47,243 bases of DNA from Gallionella sp. (GCA_030700315.1 JAUYJO010000020.1:1-47243), one strand, 5' to 3'; counted from the first letter of the stretch, positions 1 to 9,241 are shown. The notes: generated by a model not told the origin, from the sequence alone. Made by a program: numbers and translations.

Positions 1-138
1 TAACCAAGTACGCCGATATGCAGTTGTGAAGCCGGGTGTCGAAAGGTACCTTTGCAGAGGCTTGAGCCGGATGAGGGGAAACTCTCAAGTCCGGTTCTTA
101 GGGGGCTGGGCGCGGGTAACCGCGCTTGGCTACCCGAC
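1..138 (+). mobile_element. Group II intron, 3' end only (domains V and VI)
   Basis: Positions 64-97 fold as a group II intron domain V: GAGCCGGA pairs with GTCCGGTTC, the AGC catalytic triad lies in the lower stem, and the tip is a GAAA tetraloop on GAG/CTC. Positions 98-138 look like domain VI, with stem GCGCGG/CCGCGC, loop GTAA and the usual 3' end TACCCGAC at 131-138. The intron body and any reverse transcriptase/maturase gene would lie left of the window. The downstream exon is a palindromic repeat, not a gene. Domain V is strongly diagnostic; the exact splice end is inferred from the family. Confidence 0.85.
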
Positions 139-143
139 AAATT

Positions 144-187
144 GTAGGTCGGGCTATGCCCGACATGGTGGGCGTAGCCCACCCTAC
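144..187. repeat. RD-family paired palindrome (GTAGGTCGGG type)
   Basis: Two hairpins side by side: GTAGGTCGGG-CTATG-CCCGAC and GGTGGGCGTAGCCCACC ending in CCTAC, so the whole unit is also an inverted repeat (GTAGG...CCTAC). The same design, with a different inner stem, lies inside bioH at 21405-21459 and upstream of bioB at 18113-18178. It directly follows the group II intron end. Confidence 0.7.
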
Positions 188-275
188 GGGCGGCGTGTTT
201 ACTTTGATGCTTGCGTCGTTATTTATTTGATGGAAAATGTCGTATGAAAAAACCGTGGTCTGTCCCCGTTTTTGT

Positions 276-498
276 TGAGCCTTTAAGGTCACAATTTGTG
301 ACCTTAAAGACCGGACGCGGACAGCACAGGAAATATCTACCCTACGTCTTTACCGAACATGGCGCGATCATGGCGGCGACAATTCTGAACTCGCCAAAGG
401 CTGTCGAGATGAGTGTGTTCATCGTGCGCGCTTTTGTCCAGTTGCGTGAAATGCTTTCATCCAACGCGGAACTGGCGGCGAAACTGCTGGAACTGCAA
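276..498 (+). pseudogene. ORF6N-domain protein fragment
   Basis: The translation carries LRSQFVTLKTG, YLPYVFTEHGAIMAA and a helix starting SPKAVEMSVFIVRAFVQLRE, the C-terminal half of the ORF6N DNA-binding domain of phage and plasmid regulators. The N-terminal half is missing: upstream of 276 there is only a small hairpin (about 248-273, AAAAACCG/CGTTTTT). The downstream end is cut by an RG repeat at 499. The frame stays open from 211 to 969 (252 codons) and runs through the repeats into a Uma2 fragment, so a chimeric protein is possible but would be an accident of fusion. I see no good ribosome binding site. Confidence 0.7.
281..309. repeat. Perfect 14-bp palindrome inside the ORF6N fragment
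   Basis: CTTTAAGGTCACAA at 281-294 is exactly the reverse complement of 296-309, with one base between. It encodes the LRSQFVTLK stretch of the fragment. It could be an operator for the ORF6N protein itself or chance constrained by codons; the sequence cannot decide. Confidence 0.6.
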
Positions 499-525
499 AA
501 TCAATGGAGTCTGACCCCATTGATT
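499..525. repeat. RG repeat, copy 1 (GTCTGACCCC)
   Basis: Imperfect inverted repeat AATCAATGG ... CCATTGATT around AGTCTGACC. Near-identical to copies at 608-634 and 978-1004. Elements of this type are often seen near Uma2 genes and REP-associated transposases in betaproteobacteria (recalled, not checked). It truncates the ORF6N fragment. Confidence 0.75.
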
Positions 526-607
526 TTATTTTACCGCGAATATCGAAGGGGATGGGAAATGAACGGCATTCTGAACTGGGGAAAGCGTGGTTTTTTCCCT
601 GTTCACA

Positions 608-634
608 AATCAATGGAGTCTGACCCCATTGATT
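608..634. repeat. RG repeat, copy 2
   Basis: Same 27-bp unit as at 499-525, in direct orientation, immediately before the Uma2 fragment. The 82 bp between copies 1 and 2 match no family I recognise. Confidence 0.75.
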
Positions 635-969
635 TCGGTTCTGTAGTGCGGCCAGATGTGCTGGTGATCTGCTATCAACCGGAAGGCGAGCGGCTGACAC
701 GAGCTCCCTCACTTATATTCGAAGTTGTTTCGCCCAAGTCCGCACGGCGTGACGAAGTCATCAAATTTGACCTTTATCGCACAGAGGGCGTCATGCATTA
801 CGTGCTTATCTATACGGATTCAAAGAAGGCCAAGGCCTATCGGCTGATCGAAGGCGAATACCGCAAGGTCGGAGATTTTCATGATGAGCAACATTGCTTC
901 GAACTTCCCGGATGCGCCATTGATTTTGATTTTTCGCGCATCTGGAAGAGAAAAGGTGTTGCGGCATGA
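635..969 (+). pseudogene. Uma2-family nuclease, C-terminal half only
   Basis: The translation begins RPDVLVICYQ and contains LIFEVVSPKSARRD, the D ... E-V-x-S core of the PD-(D/E)XK-like Uma2 family (formerly DUF820), followed by KFDLYRTEGVMHYVLIY and KAKAYRL. The N-terminal half (the EYVDGEV region) is missing and replaced by RG repeats. It ends 4 nt inside the start of mshQ. A second Uma2 gene stands on the other side of mshP (9668-10224), so the two bracket mshQ-C-D-O-P. It is probably a relic. Confidence 0.7.
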
Positions 970-3900
970 AAGCGCAAAATCGATGGCGTCTGACCCCATT
1001 GATTGGTGTTGTGGTAGCGCTGGCGCTAGGCCTCGCTACCCAGTCGTCGTTTGCCGCCGTCGCATTCCGCGCTGCAACTTTGGCCAAGGCCGCCAGCGGT
1101 ACGGTGACAGCTATTACCACCACTTTGGGCACTTATGTAGAACGAGCCAACTGTGGCAACCTGACCCCCTCTATTCCCGCCGGAAGTGTCGGTGACTTGT
1201 TGGTGACGCAGGTCGTGGCGCGGCGCAACGCTGCGACGATTACCATGCCGGGCTGGAATACCATGTTCTCCGATAACGTCGCCGGCGAGAATTATCAGGC
1301 GATCCTGTTCTGGCGCAGTGCGACCAATACGGCAGCCGACACCAACACCGTCACGCAGGCGGGCACCTGCAACCAGTTTATGGCGCGCATCACGCGTTTC
1401 GGCAATGTGGACACCGCACAGCCGCTCGAAACGCAACCGCTACCGGCCGGCAACTGGGTGTACTCCAACGCCAACAATGTAGACACCGGCACCCAGGACA
1501 TCACGGTCGCCAACTCGATGCTGGTAATGGCGACCTTCACCAATGACAACGGCAAAGTAACCCAGGATGCCAGTTTCACTCAATTGTACGATATCGCCGA
1601 CGGCAGCGGCGCCGATGCCGGGTTTTCGCTCAATACCCGCATCGATCTGACGAACGGAACCAAGGGACCATTCCTCAACATGGCGTTGTCGTCGGGGGCT
1701 GACCCTAACCACGGCGTGCTGTTTGCCGTTCGTCCCGGGCCCGGCGTCAGCAACACGACTTTGACCATCAACCGGCCTGCTGGCGGCACGACCACTGGCG
1801 ATGTGCTGATGGCGACGCTTGCCGTGACCACCAGCACGGTCACCATCACGCCACCCTCGGGCTGGACCGAAATTCTGAACAGCGCGCAGACCCAGGGCGG
1901 GACGGAGCGCTTGGTGACCTATTGGAAGGCAATCGCCGACATCGGCAGCGAATCTGCCAGTTACACCTGGACATTCTCCGCAACTCACGCGGGTGCGGTC
2001 GGTGGCATTGCCGCTTTCTCCGGGGCGGATACCGCCAACCCGGTCATCGCTTCCGGCGCACGGTTAGAAAACGGCAATGCGGCCACCGCGCATACCGCGC
2101 CCAGCGTTACCGCCAGCGCCGGCGACATGCTGGTCACCGCCCACTCCTACACCAGTTCCGGCATCTGGACTCCGCCAGGCAGCATGGCGGAAGCGGTGGA
2201 TATCTTTTCGGCCGCTGCCGCCGGTGCCGGTGGCGTGTCGCTGGAAATGAATTACGAACTTCTGGCCGCCGCCGGGGCAACGGGAACGCGGGTTGCCACC
2301 GCCTTGGGCAACGGCGACGAGGGTGTGTCGCATGCGCTGGCGCTGCAGCCGATACAGCCCGTCAGTTGTTTTACCGTCGCCAGCGGCGACTGGGACAACC
2401 CGGCGGTATGGGACGATAGCTGCCACGGTAGCAACGGCATTCCCGTCGACGGCGACACCGTCACTATCAACAACGGCCACACGGTGACGCTGAATGTCAG
2501 CAGCCCCAGGGTGGCCGGCATGACGGTCAACAACGGTGGCGCGCTCGGCAATACGGCGGGCAACACGCTCAATCTTGGCGCCAGCGTTTCCAATCCCTTG
2601 GCTGGCAATGGCGTACTGACCAATAACGGCACACTGTCGCTTGGCACCTCCGGCTCGGTGACGCTGTCTACCGATTTCCAATTCACCGGGAGCGCATCAG
2701 GCACCTGGACATTGAACCAGCTTGATTTGGCAACGCGGAATCTCACCTTCGGCGCTGCGGACAGCTACACCCTCGGTTTCGCCAGTGCCACGCCGATCCT
2801 GAACGTGGGCAGCCTCAATACCACCGGTATCAACAGCACCATCACCTTCCAGTTCGGCGGCGCGGCACAAGCGTTGCCGGTGGCCAACGTGATTTACCCG
2901 AATGTGGTGCTGGCAGGTTCCGGTGCCAAAACGCTTTCCGGTGCGGGCACTTTCGACGTGCGCGGAAACTTTACATTAAATAGCGGGCCGACCTTTGCCG
3001 CAGGCGCTTCCAATGTTGATCTTTACGGTGACTTCAGCAACAACGGCGGCGCAAATTTCAATCCTGTCGCTGCGGACAGCGGCATTTGGACGTTTCGCGG
3101 CACGGCGCTGCAGAACGTCGACAGCACGGGCATCCTCACCACCTTCCCAAGTCTGGCGCTGAACAACAACTTGGGCATCGCCCTCAACGCCAGCACCACG
3201 GTCAAGACGCTGCTGACGCTGACCAATGGCTATATTTCAACCGGCATCAACATCCTGACTTTGTCGGCGAATTGCAATGCGCCGAGCTGGTCGCGCACCA
3301 ACGGTTTTGTCGCCGGTAATGTGCAGTTGACCTTTCCCGCAGGCGCGACTACCTGCCGCTTCCCCGTGGGCAGCGGCTCGGTGTATGCGCCGATCGACCT
3401 GACCACGCTGGCCGGATCGGCAGGCGGGACGATGACCGGCAGCACCACCGGCAACGAGCACCCGAACGTCGCGAGTTCGTCTATCGATTCCAGCAAGGAC
3501 GTCAACCGTTTTTGGACGCTGTCCGGCGACACCATCAATGCAGGCTCCTATGTGGCGACCTTCAACTTCGTCACCGGCGACGTGGATGTTGGCGCGAGCC
3601 CGCTCGGTTTTGTGCTGGGCCGCTACGACGGAGCGTGGACCGAGCCGGCAGCACCGACGCCCTCCGCGCTTGCCATCACGGCCAGCCTGGCAGGCCCCAT
3701 TGTCGGCGTCACCGACTTCGTCGCCGGGGAAGCCGGTTTCGTGTGCTCGGTGCCGTCGGGGAGCCCGGTCGGCACGACCTGTGTGTGCGACAACTTCAAC
3801 CGCGTCAGCCTCAACCCGTCGACGATTTACGGGGGCAGTTGGGGGGTGAGCACCAACAGCGGCAGTTTCGGCGCACCACGCATTATCAATAACAGGCTTC

Positions 3901-6900
3901 GCCTGACCGATAACACGCCCAGTGTTTCCACCGCAGCGACCAGCCCGGGGACTTTTCCCGCCAGAGGCAACTGGATCAGCGTCGAGTTCAAGCACTATGC
4001 CTACGGCTCGAATACCGCGCGCACCGGAACGATCAGCACGACATCCGGCGCGACGGCGGTCACCGGTAGCGGAACACAATTCACGACCGCACTGGCGAAC
4101 GGCCAGCACCTTTACACGGCGGCGGGTGTGTATATTGGCACCGTCTCATCGATAACCAGCAATACTGCACTGACGCTGACAGCGGGAGCGGTCGCGACCT
4201 ATTCCAACATTGCCTACGGGAGCACGGGTGCCGGCGCTGACGGCATTGCGCTGACGCTATCCGATTCGGCTGTCACGGCGGTGCCGGGCGCGTTTGGCGG
4301 CTCACTCGGTTACGCGCAGAAATGCCAGAACGGTGTCGCCGGTTGTGTCAATGACTGCAATGTCGCGGGGGGGTGCCCGGGGTTTACCGCCGGATGGGTC
4401 GGCATCGGGCTTGACGAATATGGCAACTTCTCGAACAACACCGAGGGCCGCGTCGGTGTCGCCACACCGCCTCCCACCGCGCCCGGTCTGACTCTCGATT
4501 CGGTGGGCGTGCGCGGCTCCGGTTCCGGCCAGATCGGCTATCCCTATCTTGGCGGAACGGCCACATTGGCCCCGGGGATCGACAGCGCCACCTCTGCCGC
4601 AGCGGCTCCCGGCGATGCCTATCGCCTGATGGTGGATGCGCGCGGCTACACCTATCACCCGACGCTCAACCCCGGTGGTGTCAGGAGCGCGTTGGTTACC
4701 GTCGAACGTGATACCTCCGGCACCGGAACCAGCTATACGCCGCTGTTCGCATCATTCGATGCCTATGTGGCTAACCCTTCCCAGGCCGATGTGCCGGAGA
4801 ACTGGCAGCTCTCTTTTACCGGCTCGACCGGCGGCGCGAACAATATCCATGAAATGCTCGGCCTGAAGATCTGTGCGCAGACCTATGTGCCGCCGGCCGG
4901 TTACCGCATTCAGGTAGACAATATCACGCCGACCACCTGCCCCAGCGATCCCCAGCCGACGGTGACGATCAGCCCGCTTAACACCAACGGTCAAGTGATT
5001 ACCACCTACACCAATACCGTGACTCTTTTGGCGACACTTTCGGGGGGCGGAGCATCCAGCGCCACCTGGGTTTCGCAGGGGACCAACCAGGGAACCTGGG
5101 ACAGCGTCAACAAGCGCTACACCTTCGCTGCGGGGGACAATGGCGTGGCGAAGTTCTATCTGTCCGACCTGGTTCCGCAGGATGTGTATATCACCGTAAC
5201 CGAATACACCGCGCCGGGCACGCTGACCTCGTCCCTGGGGACGCCGGTGCAGTTCAGCAGCGGTGCCGCCTCCTTTGTCGTCAGCACTCCGGCCCCGGAT
5301 ACGCTGGGCGACGGCGTGGTCGCCGGACGCCCCCATCTGATGCGCATCACTCGCAACAAAGCCACTTGCGGCGGGGGCACCGACACCACGGGGTATGAGG
5401 GAGCAAGAGCGCTCGACGGCTGGTATAACCCGGCTGCGGGCGACCATCCCAGCGGCGCGCTTGCGCCACAGATATGCGCACCGGTTGCGGGGGCCTGCCT
5501 GCCTGCTTATGGAAGCTGCCAGACACTGTCCATCGCGCCGCCCGTGGTGGACAGCGGCAACCACAATCTCAGCCTGACATTTCTCAATGGCGTCGCCGAC
5601 TTCTGTCTGATCACCAGCGATGTGGGCAAATATTCCCTCGGCCTGCGCGACGATACGGTGGCTACCGGCACACCTGCCGTCACCGGCACTTCGACGACTC
5701 TCACGGCGCGACCGTTCGCGGTGGTTGCATCGAATATTACCGGTGGCGCGATCACTCTGAACAATCCGGCCAATGGCGGGGCGGGTGGGGCGATCTTTAC
5801 TCAGGCGGGCGCCGCCTTTCAGGCATCTGTTGGCGCCTATCAGTGGAGCGGTACGGCTGATGTTGATTGGAATGGCATCCCGGATTCGGGGGCTACTCTG
5901 TCACAGGTTACCGGGACGGGTTCGACGCCCAGTTACTGGTGGCAGACGGCACTTGCTGCGGCGCTGAATTCGCCCTCCGGTGGCACGCTGGGAACGTTCG
6001 GCGGTTCGTTGGTATTGGGCATCACATCCAATACCAACCCTGCCCCTGTCACGATTCCTCCTCCTTGTACCACGCCCTATTTCTTCAGTGGCATTGCGTG
6101 CCTGAGCGATCTGACTTATGGCGAGGTCGGCAGTATGAATCTGAATATTCTACCGACGCAAAATTTTCTGAATACGTCGGGGCTGAATCTCACTGCCGCA
6201 AACGGAACCGTGCTCGTGTTCGATCATTCGGGTGCGCAGAACGCGGTGGTGGGGCGCTTCATCCCGCATCATTTCAGCCTCGCCGGCTCGGTGGTGACAC
6301 GCAGCGACTTGCAAACGACGGAAGGGCAGGCAACGCCATTCACCTACATGGACGAGCCGATGAAGCTGACGCTCACGGTTATCGCTGAAAAACTGGGTGG
6401 GGGCACAACAGAAAATTATTCCGATGCTTTTGCGGGCTATTCAAAACTGGATGCAACGACGCTGGGAACCGGCGCCAACTGGTTTAATACTGGCTGCGCA
6501 GGCAGCACGCAATGTATGGGGCTGGGCGCTGTCGATGGCGCGACGGGGCTCACTGATCGGCTTACTATCGTCGGGGCAGGCATCTATCCCCTTGTTGTGG
6601 ATCCGACGATTTCCTGGGTCTTGGGGGTCGGCACTGTCTCGGCTCACCTCAAACTTGCGCGTAGCGCATTACCGGACGGGCCTTTCGAGACATTGCAACT
6701 CGGAGCCATGCCGCGCGATGCGGACGGTGTGACTGTGCTGACGCCCGACCTCGATGCGGCGACGGGCAATTCGGCCCCCTTCGGCAATCCCAATTCGAGC
6801 CCTGAACGTCGCTTTATTGCCAATACCAAGGTTCGTTTCGGCAGGCTCTGGCTGGGCAATGCCTGCGGCTCCGACAAGCGTGATTTGACCATTCCGTTCC

Positions 6901-7337
6901 GCGCGGAATACAGGAACGGAAACAACGTATTCATCTCCAATTCGGATGACAGCCTGACGAGTATTGCTCAAGCCAATATCGGGCTGGGGAATCATCAGCC
7001 AGTGGGATTTAATGGTAGTGTCGATCTAACGCATATTCCCGCAGGCCCATTTTCCGTCGCCAGCGGGCTGGGTTCGTTTTCCCTGATCAAGCCAACAGGG
7101 TTGCCAGCGGCGGGGAGCGTCGATATCGTTTTTGCTCTAGGGCTGAATACGGCGACCAATGCCAGTTTTGATTTTTCAACAGCGCAGCCGCCTACGGTTG
7201 GTGCGAACATGCCCTATTTGCGCGGCAAGTGGTATGGTGCAAATTATGACCGCGATCCTGTCGCCAGAGCCGCATTCGGCATCTTCTGTGGCGGCAGTGG
7301 CAGCAGGGGGCCAATTTATATCCGGGAGAGCTACTAG
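966..7337 (+). CDS. mshQ: MSHA biogenesis protein MshQ-like, giant surface protein
   Basis: This is a 2123-residue exported protein. The start ATG at 966 follows an AAAGG motif by 8 nt and gives a signal peptide with hydrophobic run GVVVALALGLAT. The first residues (QNRWRLTPLI) are encoded by an RG repeat. The mature part is Thr/Ser/Gly/Asn-rich beta structure. A cell-wall-type segment with DWDNPAVWDD lies near residue 470. A lectin-like MshQ segment begins near 939 (CVCDNFNRVSLNPSTIYGG). The C-terminal third is the DUF6701 module typical of MshQ, with FIPHHFSL near 1760 and FTYMDEPMKL after it. MshQ is thought to be an adhesin-like accessory of MSHA pili. It is unusually large and comes first, followed 3 nt later by mshC, whereas in Vibrio mshQ is last. 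Confidence 0.85.
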   Translation: MKAQNRWRLTPLIGVVVALALGLATQSSFAAVAFRAATLAKAASGTVTAITTTLGTYVERANCGNLTPSIPAGSVGDLLVTQVVARRNAATITMPGWNTMFSDNVAGENYQAILFWRSATNTAADTNTVTQAGTCNQFMARITRFGNVDTAQPLETQPLPAGNWVYSNANNVDTGTQDITVANSMLVMATFTNDNGKVTQDASFTQLYDIADGSGADAGFSLNTRIDLTNGTKGPFLNMALSSGADPNHGVLFAVRPGPGVSNTTLTINRPAGGTTTGDVLMATLAVTTSTVTITPPSGWTEILNSAQTQGGTERLVTYWKAIADIGSESASYTWTFSATHAGAVGGIAAFSGADTANPVIASGARLENGNAATAHTAPSVTASAGDMLVTAHSYTSSGIWTPPGSMAEAVDIFSAAAAGAGGVSLEMNYELLAAAGATGTRVATALGNGDEGVSHALALQPIQPVSCFTVASGDWDNPAVWDDSCHGSNGIPVDGDTVTINNGHTVTLNVSSPRVAGMTVNNGGALGNTAGNTLNLGASVSNPLAGNGVLTNNGTLSLGTSGSVTLSTDFQFTGSASGTWTLNQLDLATRNLTFGAADSYTLGFASATPILNVGSLNTTGINSTITFQFGGAAQALPVANVIYPNVVLAGSGAKTLSGAGTFDVRGNFTLNSGPTFAAGASNVDLYGDFSNNGGANFNPVAADSGIWTFRGTALQNVDSTGILTTFPSLALNNNLGIALNASTTVKTLLTLTNGYISTGINILTLSANCNAPSWSRTNGFVAGNVQLTFPAGATTCRFPVGSGSVYAPIDLTTLAGSAGGTMTGSTTGNEHPNVASSSIDSSKDVNRFWTLSGDTINAGSYVATFNFVTGDVDVGASPLGFVLGRYDGAWTEPAAPTPSALAITASLAGPIVGVTDFVAGEAGFVCSVPSGSPVGTTCVCDNFNRVSLNPSTIYGGSWGVSTNSGSFGAPRIINNRLRLTDNTPSVSTAATSPGTFPARGNWISVEFKHYAYGSNTARTGTISTTSGATAVTGSGTQFTTALANGQHLYTAAGVYIGTVSSITSNTALTLTAGAVATYSNIAYGSTGAGADGIALTLSDSAVTAVPGAFGGSLGYAQKCQNGVAGCVNDCNVAGGCPGFTAGWVGIGLDEYGNFSNNTEGRVGVATPPPTAPGLTLDSVGVRGSGSGQIGYPYLGGTATLAPGIDSATSAAAAPGDAYRLMVDARGYTYHPTLNPGGVRSALVTVERDTSGTGTSYTPLFASFDAYVANPSQADVPENWQLSFTGSTGGANNIHEMLGLKICAQTYVPPAGYRIQVDNITPTTCPSDPQPTVTISPLNTNGQVITTYTNTVTLLATLSGGGASSATWVSQGTNQGTWDSVNKRYTFAAGDNGVAKFYLSDLVPQDVYITVTEYTAPGTLTSSLGTPVQFSSGAASFVVSTPAPDTLGDGVVAGRPHLMRITRNKATCGGGTDTTGYEGARALDGWYNPAAGDHPSGALAPQICAPVAGACLPAYGSCQTLSIAPPVVDSGNHNLSLTFLNGVADFCLITSDVGKYSLGLRDDTVATGTPAVTGTSTTLTARPFAVVASNITGGAITLNNPANGGAGGAIFTQAGAAFQASVGAYQWSGTADVDWNGIPDSGATLSQVTGTGSTPSYWWQTALAAALNSPSGGTLGTFGGSLVLGITSNTNPAPVTIPPPCTTPYFFSGIACLSDLTYGEVGSMNLNILPTQNFLNTSGLNLTAANGTVLVFDHSGAQNAVVGRFIPHHFSLAGSVVTRSDLQTTEGQATPFTYMDEPMKLTLTVIAEKLGGGTTENYSDAFAGYSKLDATTLGTGANWFNTGCAGSTQCMGLGAVDGATGLTDRLTIVGAGIYPLVVDPTISWVLGVGTVSAHLKLARSALPDGPFETLQLGAMPRDADGVTVLTPDLDAATGNSAPFGNPNSSPERRFIANTKVRFGRLWLGNACGSDKRDLTIPFRAEYRNGNNVFISNSDDSLTSIAQANIGLGNHQPVGFNGSVDLTHIPAGPFSVASGLGSFSLIKPTGLPAAGSVDIVFALGLNTATNASFDFSTAQPPTVGANMPYLRGKWYGANYDRDPVARAAFGIFCGGSGSRGPIYIRESY
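978..1004. repeat. RG repeat, copy 3, inside the mshQ start
   Basis: AATCGATGG-CGTCTGACC-CCATTGATT, matching copies 1 and 2. It lies in the same reading frame as copy 1 (QWSLTPLI there, RWRLTPLI here) and encodes the n-region of the MshQ signal peptide. Confidence 0.7.
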
Positions 7338-7339
7338 TG

Positions 7340-7819
7340 ATGCGACGCGAGCATGCGCCTTTTGATGCCGGGCATTGTTGCGATGGGTGTCGTCGCCGCA
7401 CTGCGGCCGGGTTCACCTTGGTCGAATTGGTCATGACGATGATCGTCGTCGGCATTCTGGCGGTAGCGGTGTTGCCGCGGTTTGCGGATGTGGGTGTTTT
7501 CGAAGCGCGCGGGCTTAGGGACGAGACCTTGTCGCTGCTGCGCTATGCGCAAAAGTCGGCGGTCGCGCAACGGCGGACTGTGTGTGTGGCGGTTAATCCA
7601 ACCGGGATATCCTTGACTATCGACACGGCCACGATGCCGGATGGTAGCTGCGACGGGCCGTTGACCTTGCCGGTAACGCCGCGCGGCGGTAGCGGGTTGG
7701 GGTCAACGCATGCTACGTTTAATTTTCTGGCGTCCGGTGCAGCGAGCGACAACGTCACACTGACAATAACAGAGGCGGCCGATATCAAAGTCGATGCGGC
7801 GACCGGCTATGTACGTTAA
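7340..7819 (+). CDS. mshC: MSHA minor pilin MshC (GspH/FimT-like)
   Basis: This is a type IV prepilin-like protein of 159 residues. Its class III leader ends in Gly and is cut before FTLVEL, with Glu at mature +5, then a hydrophobic helix (VMTMIVVGILAVAVLPRF) for pilus packing. Later Cys residues (VCVAVN, GSCDG) may form the usual minor-pilin disulfide. GTG at 7337 is an alternative start; both follow GGGAGAG at 7324. It lies 3 nt after mshQ and overlaps mshD. By family it would be processed by a prepilin peptidase not in this window. The choice of MshC over another GspH-like pilin rests mainly on order (C, D, O, P). Confidence 0.75.
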   Translation: MRREHAPFDAGHCCDGCRRRTAAGFTLVELVMTMIVVGILAVAVLPRFADVGVFEARGLRDETLSLLRYAQKSAVAQRRTVCVAVNPTGISLTIDTATMPDGSCDGPLTLPVTPRGGSGLGSTHATFNFLASGAASDNVTLTITEAADIKVDAATGYVR

Positions 7820-8297
7820 CCCCAACCGGCACGACCAGCGCGGCCTGACCCTGATCGAACTGATCATGTTTATCGTCATCGTCAGCGTTGGTTTGGCCGG
7901 CATTCTCCTGGTTATCAATACCGTGGTGAAATCGAGCGCCGATCCGGTGGTGCGCAAGCAGTCGATTGCCATGGCCGATGCGATTCTCGAAGAGGTCTTG
8001 CTGAAGGCCTACCAGAATCCGGCGGGGGGATTTATTCCAACAAACTGTGCCGTTGAACGGGCGCTCTTCGACGATGCCAGCGACTACACCTGCTTCGATG
8101 GCAGCACAGCCGCAAAGAAAATTCTGGGCGACCAGATGATTGCCAGTTCGACAACGGTCTTGCCCGACACCTTCTGGGCCAAAGTCGAAGTGACGGCAGT
8201 GACAGTGAGCGGCGCGAGCATGAAAAAAGTCACAGTTACCGTAACCGACCCGAGCAACGCTGTCTACGCGCTGAGCGGCTACCGGGGGAATTACTGA
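7809..8297 (+). CDS. mshD: MSHA minor pilin MshD
   Basis: Prepilin-like protein of 162 residues. From ATG 7809 the leader MYVNPNRHDQRG is short and is cut before LTLIEL, with Glu at +5, followed by a long hydrophobic helix (IMFIVIVSVGLAGILLVINTV). An upstream in-frame ATG at 7794 would lengthen the leader by five residues; 7809 gives the typical overlap with the mshC stop (11 nt). Two Cys (TNCAVE, YTCFDG) may form a disulfide. A member of the minor pilin set that primes pilus assembly in the inner membrane. Confidence 0.8.
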   Translation: MYVNPNRHDQRGLTLIELIMFIVIVSVGLAGILLVINTVVKSSADPVVRKQSIAMADAILEEVLLKAYQNPAGGFIPTNCAVERALFDDASDYTCFDGSTAAKKILGDQMIASSTTVLPDTFWAKVEVTAVTVSGASMKKVTVTVTDPSNAVYALSGYRGNY

Positions 8298-8299
8298 CC

Positions 8300-9241
8300 A
8301 TGCGGCCAAATACTTCCATAAGGCCACGCCATTGCGCCGGGTTCACGCTGGTCGAAGCGATTATCGTCATTGTCATCACGGGAATTCTCGCGGGCATCGT
8401 GGCGGTGTTCATCAAGGGCGCGGTCGATGCCTACATCGATTCCGCCCGCCGTGCCGAGCTGACCGATGTGGCCGACACGGCCGTGCGCCGCATCGCGCGG
8501 GACATTCATCTCGCGCTGCCCAATAGCGTGCGCAACCCGAGCAATGACTCGGATCAGTGCGTCGAATTCATACCGACCAAAATCGGCGCGCGCTACCGGA
8601 TGGCGAAAGACAGTTCGGGGAGTGGGGATGAGCTTGATTTTTCAGGAGTAGATAGCTCGTTCGACATGCTGTGGTTGAACTCTGCCTTGCCGGCGACCAT
8701 GCAAATTGCTGCGGGCGACGTGGTCGCCATCTACAACGACGGTAGCGGAAACAGCGACTGTAGCGGCAGCGTTGGCGTGGGCACCGCCGGCGGCAATGCG
8801 TATTGCGGTTACAACGCCATTCAGGTTGCGAGCGTGGCGCCAGTGGACGCGACCACCTCGTCTGTCACTTTTGTGGGCACCGGCACTGCCGCGCCATTCA
8901 ACAGAAAGCAGCTCCCCGGGGAGTCTCCCTATTATCGCTTTCAGGTCATTACCAGTAACGAGCACGTTGTCGCCTACGTCTGTAACGCGAACGCGCTCTA
9001 TCGTTACAGTCGCACGTTGTCGGCAGTAAGACCCGTGCCCGCCGACTGTTCCGCGATGGCTGCAGGCGCTACCGCCGCCATTCTTGCGGAAAACGTGGAT
9101 TCATGCAGCCTCAAGTATGAGCCGCCCGGCAGCAGTACCGGTTTTTCGATGAACGGTATCCTTCAAATTTCGCTGATGGTGACCCAGTTGGGCGAAAGTG
9201 TGAAGCTCTATCACCAGGTTCATGTGGACAATACCCCATGA
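8300..9241 (+). CDS. mshO: MSHA minor pilin MshO (GspJ/PulJ-like)
   Basis: A 313-residue prepilin-like protein with leader MRPNTSIRPRHCAG cut before FTLVEA (Glu at +5) and helix AIIVIVITGILAGIVAVFI. The following RRAELTDVADTAVRRIARDI is typical of GspJ/MshO-type pilins, which are longer than other minor pilins. It starts 2 nt after the mshD stop and overlaps mshP by 4 nt (ATGA), so the pilins are translationally coupled. Confidence 0.85.
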   Translation: MRPNTSIRPRHCAGFTLVEAIIVIVITGILAGIVAVFIKGAVDAYIDSARRAELTDVADTAVRRIARDIHLALPNSVRNPSNDSDQCVEFIPTKIGARYRMAKDSSGSGDELDFSGVDSSFDMLWLNSALPATMQIAAGDVVAIYNDGSGNSDCSGSVGVGTAGGNAYCGYNAIQVASVAPVDATTSSVTFVGTGTAAPFNRKQLPGESPYYRFQVITSNEHVVAYVCNANALYRYSRTLSAVRPVPADCSAMAAGATAAILAENVDSCSLKYEPPGSSTGFSMNGILQISLMVTQLGESVKLYHQVHVDNTP

